Positions 27,633 through 37,500 of a DNA stretch of 64,000 bases are shown piece by piece (positions within the stretch are counted from its first letter, which is position 1; the number at the start of each line of letters is the position of its first letter). Source of the stretch: Paenibacillus xylaniclasticus (GTDB lineage Bacteria > Bacillota > Bacilli > Paenibacillales > Paenibacillaceae); assembly GCF_004001065.1 (NCBI RefSeq), contig NZ_BIML01000018.1:1-64000 (forward strand), written 5' to 3'. The notes below the pieces were generated by a model that was not told the origin of the DNA, searched no databases, and saw nothing but the letters and a program-made list of their open reading frames with translations. The position numbers and the translations under genes were made by a program.

Positions 27633-28415
27633 TTATAGAACAGCTGCTTTACCGCCATCGATATTGATCGCCGTACCGGTTACGTAGGATGCTGCTTCCG
27701 ATACGAGGAACGCTATTACGTTGGCAGCTTCCTCTGCCCGGCCGATTCGACCGAGTGGAATGTCATGTCTCGCATCCACTGCGAATTCGTCCCAGCTCAA
27801 ATGTGGAGCCGTTGCTTGCCACATCCGTTCAATCTGATCGCTTCGGATGAGGCCGATGCAGACGGCGTTTACCCGGATTCCGTCAGGCGCCAAATCCTTA
27901 CTCATAGCTTTCGTTAATGCCAGACCAGCTGCCCGGCTAACCGATGTAGGCAGCGATGAGCCTGATGGCGTCTTGCCGCCTATCGCGGTGACATTGACGA
28001 TTGCACCTCCTCCATTTTGACGCATATAGGGCAGCGCGGCCTGAGTGAAATGGATAGCGCCGAATAGCTTCAAATCCAGATCGGCAGTCCAAGCCGCCTT
28101 ATCAACCGCATCGAATGGCCTCGCTGCTGATGTGCCTGCGTTGTTAACCAAAATGTCGATCCCACCCAACCGTACAGCAATTTCTGCTACAGCTCGGTTT
28201 ACCTCTTCTTCGACGGATACGTCTGCTGCGATGAATAATGGCTCTGTTCCCGTCTTCGCCGCAATTCGCTGCGCAGCTTCCTTCAGCGTAGCCTCATTTC
28301 TTGCGATGATGGCTACCCGTGCTCCTTCGGATGCAAGCAGCATAGCTGTCGCAAATCCGATTCCTTTACTTCCTCCTGTAATAATGGCCCGTTTACCGCG
28401 GATACCCAGCTCCAT
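27633..28415 (-). CDS. Short-chain dehydrogenase/reductase with altered catalytic motif
   Basis: 260 residues, Rossmann fold. The NAD(P)-binding motif TGGSKGIG and the NNAG motif are intact, and the C-terminal GGKAAVL segment is normal. The catalytic YxxxK position reads T-S-V-S-R (within SSLPTSVSRAAG), so both the tyrosine and the lysine of classical SDRs are replaced. I believe a subgroup of SDRs shares this PTSVSRAAG pattern, so it is probably a natural variant, not decay. Substrate unknown. GGGG lies 10 bases before the ATG. It stands alone. Confidence 0.9.
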   Translation of the reverse strand: MELGIRGKRAIITGGSKGIGFATAMLLASEGARVAIIARNEATLKEAAQRIAAKTGTEPLFIAADVSVEEEVNRAVAEIAVRLGGIDILVNNAGTSAARPFDAVDKAAWTADLDLKLFGAIHFTQAALPYMRQNGGGAIVNVTAIGGKTPSGSSLPTSVSRAAGLALTKAMSKDLAPDGIRVNAVCIGLIRSDQIERMWQATAPHLSWDEFAVDARHDIPLGRIGRAEEAANVIAFLVSEAASYVTGTAINIDGGKAAVL

Positions 28416-28586
28416 TCTATTTTATCCCCTTTCCCATGTCGGCGGCTTCTCTTGTACCATTTGACGACTCAAATGTTAAGTGCTTGTCTGCATCGACTGG
28501 CTCGGATATACAATCCAGTCTTTACTATTTTACCATGCATACCGATTATTGATATATAAGCCGCTGATAGGATTAGGTTCGCTTGA

Positions 28587-29330
28587 CTACAGCCTACTAG
28601 CTTTAGGTACTAATCTCGTTGTATACCATTGGCAGCACAAAATCATCACAATGAAGATCTCGATCAGGTCGCCTCCATAGTACATAAGCATCGCTCCTGC
28701 CTCCGCTTGCTCGATCGGCACTCCATTCGGAGGTGAGTGGCATAAGTATTTCGACAGAATACTATGCCCAGCTGATGCTAGAACAAGTACAATCGCTCTG
28801 TATCGGTAACTGAAACGACGGACAGTCGGTTCGAAATAGAGAATGGAGCATACAAATAAATAGCCAGCGGCAAATAGATGGATATGAACCATAGTATAGA
28901 TGACGCTGCTGTGATGCATGAGCTTATATAAATCAGTCACATATAACGCCCACATTCCCCCGACATTTAGCAATGCTGAGGTAACGGGATGCATGAACGA
29001 ATGAATATACGAGTATCGAATGATTCGAATGATTGTTCTAGCCCATGGAATGGGTAGGGAACGAGCGATGAGCGTTATAGGAGCAGAAATCGCAATTAGC
29101 AGCGGTGCGAACATACCAAGTAACAGGTGGATGGACATATGGTTAATGAAGCTCGTATGCTCTCCTCCACTTAAAGACCAAACCATTGTTAACGCGATGC
29201 AGCCAATACCAGCTGACCATGCTATACTCCGGTGAGACGGCCATTTGCGGAAGCGTCTGTTAGAGACCGCAGCTGCAGAAAGATATAGAATTGTTAACAC
29301 GAAGAAAAAAATAATTGCTATCAATCTCAA
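28587..29330 (-). CDS. ctaG: CtaG-like cytochrome c oxidase assembly membrane protein
   Basis: 247 residues with about six or seven membrane segments and the conserved histidine-containing segments M-S-I-H-L-L-L-G-M and M-V-H-I-H-L-F-A-A-G of the Caa3_CtaG family, which helps assemble haem-copper oxidase in the membrane. Translation starts with TTG at 29330, 7 bases after GAGGG; no better ATG is present. It follows the DUF2243 gene by 42 bases, a pairing I know from Bacillales. Confidence 0.88.
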   Translation of the reverse strand: MRLIAIIFFFVLTILYLSAAAVSNRRFRKWPSHRSIAWSAGIGCIALTMVWSLSGGEHTSFINHMSIHLLLGMFAPLLIAISAPITLIARSLPIPWARTIIRIIRYSYIHSFMHPVTSALLNVGGMWALYVTDLYKLMHHSSVIYTMVHIHLFAAGYLFVCSILYFEPTVRRFSYRYRAIVLVLASAGHSILSKYLCHSPPNGVPIEQAEAGAMLMYYGGDLIEIFIVMILCCQWYTTRLVPKASRL

Positions 29331-29372
29331 TTGATATCCCTCAAATGGTGTTCGCTAGTTCTTTGCTTGAGA

Positions 29373-29843
29373 CTAACGCGACTTATTATGGGTTCGAGCA
29401 GTAACAATGGTGCCAATGACGATTAGCAGAACGGCAGTGATGTTCCATACGACATCATACGGCAGGCTGTCGACGTTATAACGAATTTGATGCAATTTCA
29501 TCAGCTTATGTTGAATGGTTCCGTCGTACAATTGAAAAATTCCTGAACCGAGGAATAGACCTCCACACCAGCGTTGGAGCTGGAAGATATAATTTCGCTT
29601 GAGCTCGGCGAGCATGAATGATGAAGCGATCGTAGCAAACCAGCTGAACGCATGAAAAAGCCCGTCCGAGATTAGTCCGGCCTCTGTTGATGACTTATCA
29701 TAAAAGTGATGCCAATGGAGCAATTGGTGAAATATTACCTCATCAATAAATGCGATGAGCCCGAAGCCGAACAAAACTCCTGACCACAGATTGGATATAG
29801 GACGGCGACGGGTACGTTCTGAGTGAAAAGTCATAATGGACAT
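29373..29843 (-). CDS. DUF2243 membrane protein
   Basis: 156 residues, four membrane segments. The segments F-I-D-E-V-I-F-H-Q-L-L-H-W-H-H and Y-D-G-T-I-Q-H-K identify DUF2243, a family of unknown function with conserved histidines. GAGGAG precedes the ATG by 11 bases. It forms a two-gene unit with the CtaG-like gene, which suggests a role linked to respiratory oxidase or metal handling (inference). Confidence 0.9.
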   Translation of the reverse strand: MSIMTFHSERTRRRPISNLWSGVLFGFGLIAFIDEVIFHQLLHWHHFYDKSSTEAGLISDGLFHAFSWFATIASSFMLAELKRNYIFQLQRWCGGLFLGSGIFQLYDGTIQHKLMKLHQIRYNVDSLPYDVVWNITAVLLIVIGTIVTARTHNKSR

Positions 29844-30110
29844 CTTATGCTACTCTCCTCGGTTCTTTTTCTCTACCTTTATTGCCGGTCCAGCCTCAGT
29901 ATAAACATCGTCTATAGGTTATCCCTTCACACTTTTTGTCAAAAATTCGAATGGTGCAGTTTTTTACTTTAATTATTTATAATCTTGCCGATAAAAAATA
30001 TGTCCAGTAGACAAAAAACAAACAAAACCAAGTCATATGCTGGATCATAGGGGAATCTTTACAATGAAATAACTTTTATTGTATATGCACAAGGAGGAAA
30101 CATACTGAAT

Positions 30111-30416
30111 ATGGAAAATAATCAATCCGGGGAACGAAGTGTCGTTAAAGATAAATTTTTTGTCACTGTTCAAGCTATTGATTATTATGGCGCAACAGTG
30201 GAGCAATTTGAAATGTTATTGGACCGAGGTACGACCGCTAATGTTGGGGATTGCATCGAGTTGTTCAAAAAGCAATATGGTTTAGATACGGAACTGAAAA
30301 ACGTATCCCCCTATATGGAATTTAAGGTTATAGAGCCGCAGCCGAAAGGAATTCGCCAGTTTACCGTATTAAGAATCGTAAAGGACTATACTTATCAGCC
30401 TGTTACCAAGCTTTAA
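30111..30416 (+). CDS. Small protein of unknown function
   Basis: 101 residues, soluble, acidic/basic mix, no motif I recognise. AAGGAGG at 30091-30097 is 13 bases from the ATG at 30111, which is long; an in-frame CTG at 30105 would be at an ideal 7 bases, so a CTG start with two extra residues is possible. A strong terminator follows at once, so this is a single-gene unit that is probably expressed. Confidence 0.75.
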   Translation: MENNQSGERSVVKDKFFVTVQAIDYYGATVEQFEMLLDRGTTANVGDCIELFKKQYGLDTELKNVSPYMEFKVIEPQPKGIRQFTVLRIVKDYTYQPVTKL

Positions 30417-30429
30417 TCTGTTCATAAGT

Positions 30430-30462
30430 AGGCTCGCCTGACCAATTCAGGCGGGCCTTTTT
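30430..30462 (+). terminator. Rho-independent terminator of the small gene
   Basis: AGGCTCGCCTGA (30430-30441) pairs with TCAGGCGGGCCT (30447-30458), followed by a T run ending at 30462. Confidence 0.92.
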
Positions 30463-30557
30463 GTCATTCTTTCGCCCTTCTATTGCTTTTCACGCTGTAT
30501 CTAAAATTTTGGACAGGTATAATGGATATAGCGAAATCGATAAAGGATGATATTGAT

Positions 30558-31694
30558 ATGAAGGTTATCGTTGTTGGAGCTGGCATTGCGGGCGCGTCAA
30601 CCGGCTACCATCTGGCCAGGCTCGGAGCAGAGGTTATTATTGTCGACCGTAAAGACGCGGGTCAAGCGACAGAGGCAGCCGCTGGCATTATTTGTCCGTG
30701 GCTGTCGCAAAGGCGCAATAAGGCATGGTATCGGTTGGCCAAAGCCGGCGCTCGTTATTACCCGGAATTGATTGCAGCGCTTGAACAGGATGGTGAGTCT
30801 AACACCGGCTATGCAAGAGTTGGAGCGCTTCATATCCATACAGACTCCAGTAAATTAGACAAGCTTGAAGAACGGGCACTTACGCGAAGAGCGGATGCGA
30901 CGGCTGAGATCGGCAGCATTACGCGGCTTGATGCGAAGCATACACAAGAGCAATTCCCATTGCTTGCGGAACACTATGCTTCTGTTCATATTAGCGGAGC
31001 TGCACGTGTCGATGGACGTGCGCTGCGGGATGCTCTGCTGCGAGCTGCACAAAAATATGGCGCTGAGCTTATTAACGGTGATGCGGTGGTTACCTATGAG
31101 GGGCATCGAGTTACCGGCGTTACCGTTGGGTTGTCCGGTTATACGGCAGATGCCGTAGTGGTATGTGCGGGTGCTTGGGCAGGTACACTGCTTCAGCCGT
31201 TAGGCATCGATTTTCAAGTTCGTCACCAGAAAGCCCAAATTATGCATGTACAGCTTCCAGATGAGGAACAGATGACGGGAAGCTGGCCAGTCGTTATGCC
31301 ACCTTCCAATCAGTATTTGCTTGCTTTTGAGCAGCAGCAAATTGTGATTGGATCAACGCATGAGAACACAGAATTATTCGATACGAGAGTCACGGTTGGC
31401 GGTATGTATGAAATTTTGAGTCAATGCACCTGTTATGCCCCTGCTCTCACGGATTGCACCTTCGGTGAAGTAAGAGTAGGATTTCGCCCTTATACAGCTG
31501 ATTTTCTCCCCGTTGTCGGTGCTGTACCAGGCTGGGAAGGACTACTTGTAACGAACGGTCTCGGTGCCTCGGGCTTAACAATGGGCCCATATATCGGAAG
31601 CCAGTTGGCGAGGCTGACGCTCGGACTGGAGCTGGACATCGAGCTTGCGGATTACGATGTTCGTAAAGCGTTAGATTATAATGAATTGCATTGA
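30558..31694 (+). CDS. FAD-dependent amine/amino-acid oxidoreductase (DAO family)
   Basis: 378 residues. The N-terminus starts directly with the FAD dinucleotide motif VVGAGIAGAS, and the C-terminus has the DAO-family segment (R-P-Y-T-A-D-F-L-P-V-V-G, then a Gly-rich G-L-G-A-S-G). The family includes glycine oxidase, sarcosine oxidase and D-amino acid dehydrogenase; I cannot choose among them. I use the ATG at 30558 because AAAGGA lies about 10 bases upstream and the beta strand of the FAD fold begins at once; frames opening at 30483 or 30522 add residues with no function. Confidence 0.88.
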   Translation: MKVIVVGAGIAGASTGYHLARLGAEVIIVDRKDAGQATEAAAGIICPWLSQRRNKAWYRLAKAGARYYPELIAALEQDGESNTGYARVGALHIHTDSSKLDKLEERALTRRADATAEIGSITRLDAKHTQEQFPLLAEHYASVHISGAARVDGRALRDALLRAAQKYGAELINGDAVVTYEGHRVTGVTVGLSGYTADAVVVCAGAWAGTLLQPLGIDFQVRHQKAQIMHVQLPDEEQMTGSWPVVMPPSNQYLLAFEQQQIVIGSTHENTELFDTRVTVGGMYEILSQCTCYAPALTDCTFGEVRVGFRPYTADFLPVVGAVPGWEGLLVTNGLGASGLTMGPYIGSQLARLTLGLELDIELADYDVRKALDYNELH

Positions 31695-31715
31695 GAAAGA
31701 TTCGAAGATTAGTGA

Positions 31716-31756
31716 AAGAACAGCTCTAGTATAATCTAGAACTGTTCTTTTGTTTT
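31716..31756 (+). terminator. Rho-independent terminator after the DAO gene
   Basis: AAGAACAGCTCTAG pairs with CTAGAACTGTTCTT (one G-T pair), followed by TTGTTTTT. Confidence 0.9.
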
Positions 31757-31933
31757 TAGAAGATTTGTTGTCTTACACCTACAATCGATGACGGCATTAT
31801 GTTACAATTTCTAAATGTCAGAAAATATTTATTTTGAGTAAATTTTTTATATATACAAAACTAATTGGAGGTTGACCAAAACAGTATAGAAACGTACGAA
31901 TAACTTCAACTTAGAAAGGAAGAAAAGTGAAGA

Positions 31934-34540
31934 ATGGTTAAGCTCCGCACGTTTAGTTTTATTTTTATTGGACCGTTGGTTCTACTATTTCTTGTGGCTA
32001 ATATTCCATACATGGATATTGGCGGCCATAAGCAAGATATATCAAACATTCAATACACGATGGATGATTACGAGTTCCAATCCATCCAGCAGGCGAATTG
32101 GAACAATGTGTCGGACATTAACAAAATTAATCATTCCGGTGGCAAAACGATATGGGTTCGGTTCACTCTTCCTCCTAGCCTCGTCTGTGAATCGGATTGC
32201 TATCTATATGTGAACAACATATACGAGATTTACGAGGTCTATTTCCAAGGGAGTAAAGTGTACGGATACGGAGATTTTCTCCATCCTGAGCCATTTTACG
32301 GTCGGAACCTGAATTTGATTCCGCTCGGCTCGACTGCGCTTGCTAACGAAACGGTCTATTTCAAAATTCACTCCGAACTAAAATGGACGGGCATTAAGGG
32401 TGTCGTACTTGTCGGCAACAAAGCCGATTTGATCGATGCTCTTTACAAGAAAAATTTTGTGCTGTACTTCATCGTTATTTTGCTTATGCTTCTCTTCTCT
32501 CTCTTCGCTGCCATACTAGGACTGCGTAAGGGATTGAACTGCTCATATCTATTGCTTTCCTTATATTTGCTAACACATGCCATACATACTTTTACAAGCA
32601 CAGATATTAAAATATTATTCTACAATTCACCGTCTTTGTGGGAGTATATTAGGCAGTACTGCAACGATGCGATACCGATCACTTTTATTTTGTTTATTCG
32701 CAGCTACTTCAGAGAGTATTCAAGAAACATGCTGTTTAAGTGGTGGAGCAATTTTATATTTATTACGCATGCCGTATTTATGGGCATTCTTATTGTCGCT
32801 CACGTTATGGATCTAGGCTTTAAATATATGTCGGGGACGTTAAGCGATATAGGTACGATTAATTTCTTAATTACCGTTATCGCAATTATTGTCATCGCTA
32901 TTAAGCAAGCCAACCTTGAGACGAAGGTGCTTGCATTCGGTATGGTCACGTTTCTTATGTTTAATTTATATGAGAATCTTAATAATATATTTAATCCACC
33001 GCATCGGGATTCGATTGTTACTTACGGACTATTTATAACCATGCTGTGTATAGTGTTCATCCATATTCGCAGAATTAATGAAGTATACCGAAATCAGGAA
33101 ATTTATTTGACGCAATTGGAGCATTCTAATAAGCAATTGGAGCATTTATCTAAAGTAAAGGATGAATTTCTTGCGAACACGTCACATGAGCTTCGCACAC
33201 CGCTTAACGGGATCATTGGAATAACGGAATCGGTGATCGATCAACTAGATGGACCGAAGGATCACATCCGTCGGAATTTGAATATCGTGATCTCGAGTGG
33301 CAAACGACTCAGTAATCTAGTGAACGATTTGCTGGACTTCTCCAAGCTTAAGCATCGAGAAATCAAATTGTTGTGCAAATCGGTCGATATTTCGCAAATT
33401 ATTAGTATCGTCGCTGCAGTAAATAAAACATTATTAAAAGGGAAAGATGTCGAAATTATCAATCTGACTTCTAGTCCCCTCTTCGTCTATGGTGACGAGA
33501 ACCGGATTCAGCAGATTCTATTCAATCTGATCGGCAACGCTATTAAATTTACTGAGAGAGGATCTATTACGATAACGGGAAGCAGGTTGGAGGATCAGGT
33601 TGAGATTCGAATAACGGATACGGGGATCGGCATTCCGGAAGATCAATTAGAGACCATCTTTCAGTCATTCGTACAAGCAGACAGCTCATTGTCTCGCCGG
33701 TACGGCGGAACCGGACTCGGCTTGTCCATTACGAAGCAGCTGGTGGAGATGCATGGCGGCTACATCACTGTCGAGTCTACTGTCGGACAGGGCTCCACAT
33801 TCATATTTACACTGCCGATTGGTGAAGAGCAGTCTGCGACCAGCCTTATCCCCATTCCGGAGATGTATGGAGGTTATAATGAAGCGGCTCCATCCACGGA
33901 TATACAGGCCGAACAGCAGTCAGGTTCGAAGCAGCATACAATCCAAGTTCTTGTAGTGGAAGATGATCCGATTAACGTTCAAGTCATTCTTAACCATCTG
34001 TCCATGCATAATTGGGGGACAATTGTAGCCTCGAACGGGATGAAAGCTCTAGAAATTGTTGAGAGTCAGGAGGTTGATTTAATCTTGCTCGACGTTATGA
34101 TGCCGAATATGTCGGGTTACGAGGTGTGCGAGAAAATTCGGGAAGTGTATACGCCGGACGAGCTGCCTGTCATCATGCTTACGGCTAGAGATACAGCGGA
34201 CGATATTGCGAGAGGCTTCGAGGCGGGCGCCAATGATTATATTACGAAGCCGTTCTCAAAGAAAGAATTGCTTGCCCGCATCGAAGCGCGTCTGAAGCTG
34301 CAGGAAACGAAAAAGAGTAAGCCGCTGCTTACGAAGACCGAGATCGAAATCTTAAGCTATTACTACCAGTACCAAGGAGAAACGCGGAAGCAAATTTTGG
34401 ATCGAATTAATCAAGACCGCGGAGACAATGCGATCTCAGAGAAAACGCTGATGACTCATATTACCAATACGCTTAAGAAAATATCGGCAGCGAACATGAT
34501 GGAAGCTGCTAAGCTTGCGAAGAAGAAACGGCTTATTTAG
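31934..34540 (+). CDS. Hybrid histidine kinase with 7TMR-DISM-like sensor, receiver and LuxR-like HTH output
   Basis: 868 residues. An N-terminal membrane segment precedes an extracellular domain (~30-175), then a block of about seven membrane segments (~180-390), a coiled linker, the phospho-acceptor region (FLANTSHELRTPLNG, His ~418), an ATPase (NLIGNAIKF; DTGIGIP; GGTGLGLS), a receiver domain (QVLVVEDDPIN; Asp ~719 in LLDVMMPN) and a C-terminal ~75-residue segment (LTKTEIEILSYYY ... KTLMTHITNTLKKI) that resembles a LuxR/GerE helix-turn-helix. A full phosphorelay with a DNA-binding tail on a membrane protein is uncommon. The gene converges on and overlaps by 4 bases the FAAL/FkbH synthase gene, so a regulatory link is possible but not shown. 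Confidence 0.9.
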   Translation: MVKLRTFSFIFIGPLVLLFLVANIPYMDIGGHKQDISNIQYTMDDYEFQSIQQANWNNVSDINKINHSGGKTIWVRFTLPPSLVCESDCYLYVNNIYEIYEVYFQGSKVYGYGDFLHPEPFYGRNLNLIPLGSTALANETVYFKIHSELKWTGIKGVVLVGNKADLIDALYKKNFVLYFIVILLMLLFSLFAAILGLRKGLNCSYLLLSLYLLTHAIHTFTSTDIKILFYNSPSLWEYIRQYCNDAIPITFILFIRSYFREYSRNMLFKWWSNFIFITHAVFMGILIVAHVMDLGFKYMSGTLSDIGTINFLITVIAIIVIAIKQANLETKVLAFGMVTFLMFNLYENLNNIFNPPHRDSIVTYGLFITMLCIVFIHIRRINEVYRNQEIYLTQLEHSNKQLEHLSKVKDEFLANTSHELRTPLNGIIGITESVIDQLDGPKDHIRRNLNIVISSGKRLSNLVNDLLDFSKLKHREIKLLCKSVDISQIISIVAAVNKTLLKGKDVEIINLTSSPLFVYGDENRIQQILFNLIGNAIKFTERGSITITGSRLEDQVEIRITDTGIGIPEDQLETIFQSFVQADSSLSRRYGGTGLGLSITKQLVEMHGGYITVESTVGQGSTFIFTLPIGEEQSATSLIPIPEMYGGYNEAAPSTDIQAEQQSGSKQHTIQVLVVEDDPINVQVILNHLSMHNWGTIVASNGMKALEIVESQEVDLILLDVMMPNMSGYEVCEKIREVYTPDELPVIMLTARDTADDIARGFEAGANDYITKPFSKKELLARIEARLKLQETKKSKPLLTKTEIEILSYYYQYQGETRKQILDRINQDRGDNAISEKTLMTHITNTLKKISAANMMEAAKLAKKKRLI

Positions 34541-37500
34541 TCCGTTGCATGAATATACTCCAATGCAGCTTCTTGAGCTAGCTGTGAGATTGACTCCTCT
34601 CCACTATTAATCAGTCCGCTGGCAAGCGATTCGAGCTCTTGGCTCTCGTGTTGGTCGATCAATTCCGAATCGATAACGGCGGCTAAGTTAGCGATAGTAA
34701 GGTCATGATTGAATAGAACAGTCAATGGAAGCTCGATACCGAATACATCTTGAATCATATAGACAATCTGATGCGTCATTAAGGAATGGCCTCCGATCGC
34801 GAAGAAGCTATCGTGAACGCTAATCTTCTCCACTCTAAGGAGTTCAGACCAAATGCTGGAAACTAACCATTCCGTCTCGGTTCTTGGCGCAACATATTCT
34901 GTTGAGCCGCTGGTCGCATTGTTGGACGTTCGGTTCTGCTGGATGTAGAGAAGCAAATCTTCAGCGTGCTCCATTTGGAGTAGTAATTTATTAATGGCAA
35001 CGCAGTTGTATGCTATTGCTTCGTCAATCGGATCGGATAGCTTTCTATAAGGATGCCTGCTTGATGCTTGTTCAGCAGTAACTCGAGCAGGCGCACTCAA
35101 AGCCTGATTCGCTGTAAGATGATAGCTTTGGCATGTGGATTCTTCAAGTCTTTCTGGTGCATGGACATCATGTAGAAACTTTAGGAATGGAGTATTCTTC
35201 TCTGTTGGAATATATTGGAGGATAATCTCCTCTACCTGCCCTTCCGTCTCCATCCCGGCCAAATAAGCGAGAATCTGATGTTCAACGCCTTTCCCTAGTA
35301 CCCGGCAGCTGAGCACCCATCCGGTGACAATACACTTCGACTGCTGCTGCTCATAGAAGACGGCTCCGACAAGACCATATTGTCCGAACCGGTCCTTAAC
35401 GCTCACGGTTAAGCAGTGGTGACGATCCTGCTTCAGTAGTTCAAGGAGCTCTTCTTCGCGGTATCGAATGCCGGTCGAATTGAATTGGTTCGCTCGCAAT
35501 GTCAACTGTGACACTCTTGTTATAAGTGTTGTATCGAGCGGCGCGTACTCGATTTCGAGCTTAAGCTGTGACAGAAACTGCGTATAACTTAGCTTCTCTT
35601 TCGCACTCGCTTCAAACCTGGATCGAGCGGCATTCTGGCGGTACATGCGGTTGCGGGACAGATCTTCTTTACTAACGGACGCCCGATCGAACAGCCATAC
35701 TCGCTCCAGCAGCAAGCGGAGCTTATGCAAGCTATCCGGCACCGGAATGACACTAACGTCCGGTAAAGCCGCTTCGATCCGGGCACATTCGATTGGATTG
35801 TCATCAAGTATAACAAAGCTGTCGACGCTTAGTGAAAGCTCTTCTGCCAGTTGCATGATGTTATGCGATTTCTCCTCCCAATTAACCCGAAAAGCGGCAA
35901 TATGCTTCCGCTTCAGCAGCATATCATCCCGAGTATCGAACACGTTCCACACATCGGCTTCGTTGTTCTTGCTGCACAGACAGATCAGCATGCCAAGTCG
36001 ATGCTGGTCTAGTACGAAACGCTGCAGATATAAGCTTCGTTCATCCAGCACGACGCCGTTCGGTCCATCCTCGGCACATACGCCCGTCCAAATGGTATGA
36101 TCACAATCCAGCACGAGCACTTTCTTCGGTCTCTGTATGATACTGGCGATCTGTCTCGCGACAGCTGTTCCCATAACATTGTAATAAGTTAGGCTGTATG
36201 GCGAACTGCTCATCTGTTCGGCCAAGAAGTCCTCATATCTAGAGATTTCGAATCCGGCTGACAGCTGCCAGGACCGGATTGGATAGAACGCTTTAATCTG
36301 CGAAGCGTGGTGGAGCACTTCTTCCTCTAACGATTGAAGCAGTGTTTCATTTTGCTGCAAAATATGTTGTGGTTCCGGGCAAATACATAAGATACAGCCG
36401 ACCGATGCCTGCTGCGAGTAGAGCTCGAGGGCTTGCAATAACTGTGCAACATTCGCACGAAGAACGTCCTTGTTGAAAGATAGGCTCGAAGTGTTCGTCC
36501 CCATTTCCCGTTCCCCTGCAAGATCGGTAAGGCGAATAAGCATCACATTAAACCCACTTGTATTGCCAGCAAACTCGCTGTTCGGATTCAACAGCTGCTG
36601 AAAGATTTGCCCATATGGTACAAATTCCACTTCACTAGACCGCCCCATTCGTCTCAGCCAAAAACTTAGCGAATCCTCGACGAGGTTGGCGGTAAAGGAT
36701 GAGACGACGATGATTTTTTCTACTACCGGTTTGCGTAATTTTAATTCATTCATTCCATTAATATTTAAATTCATTAATATTTCGTCTGGTTTACTTATGA
36801 CATGATCTAGAGTGCCTAGGTATAGCTGCACATACAGTTGGATCGTCTGTTTACTGAATAACTCGGCACTGTAGCTGAATGTACCCGAGAGCTCGTGCTG
36901 ATTGTCTTCACAAATGGTTACGAATAAGTCGAACTCCGTTGCATTCGGAATAATGGATAACGGTGTTATTGTCAGGCCCTGATGCTCCCTATTTGATATG
37001 CTTGTTTTCATATAACTGAACATTACTTGAATAAGCGGGTTAAAGTAGGCCGAACGCTCCGGATTAACTGCCTCGACGATGCTTGACAACGGAATGTCAT
37101 GATTGGTAAAGGCGGATATTACCGTTTTCTTCATGCGAATAACGAAGCTCGAGAACGAATCATCGGGTTTCATAATCGAACGCAGCGGTATCGGTTGAGC
37201 AAAATTTCCGATCATCCGATCTGCTTCTCGGCATAAACGTCCGCTGAACGGACTTCCCAATACAATATCGAATGAATTCGTAACGAGGTGAATCATCGCC
37301 GTAAATGCGCTTAGCATGACGACATACGGTGTAACGCGGTGTCTAACAGAGTAGGCTTGAATTTGTTTGTACAATGATATCGGAATGTCGAATGATACTT
37401 GTCCGGCTCGGTAGCTTCGTTCCACAGGTCTTGCATAGTCCGAAGGCAGCGCAATGACAGCAGGGGCCCCAGTTAGCTGATTCTGCCAATACAGAAGTTG

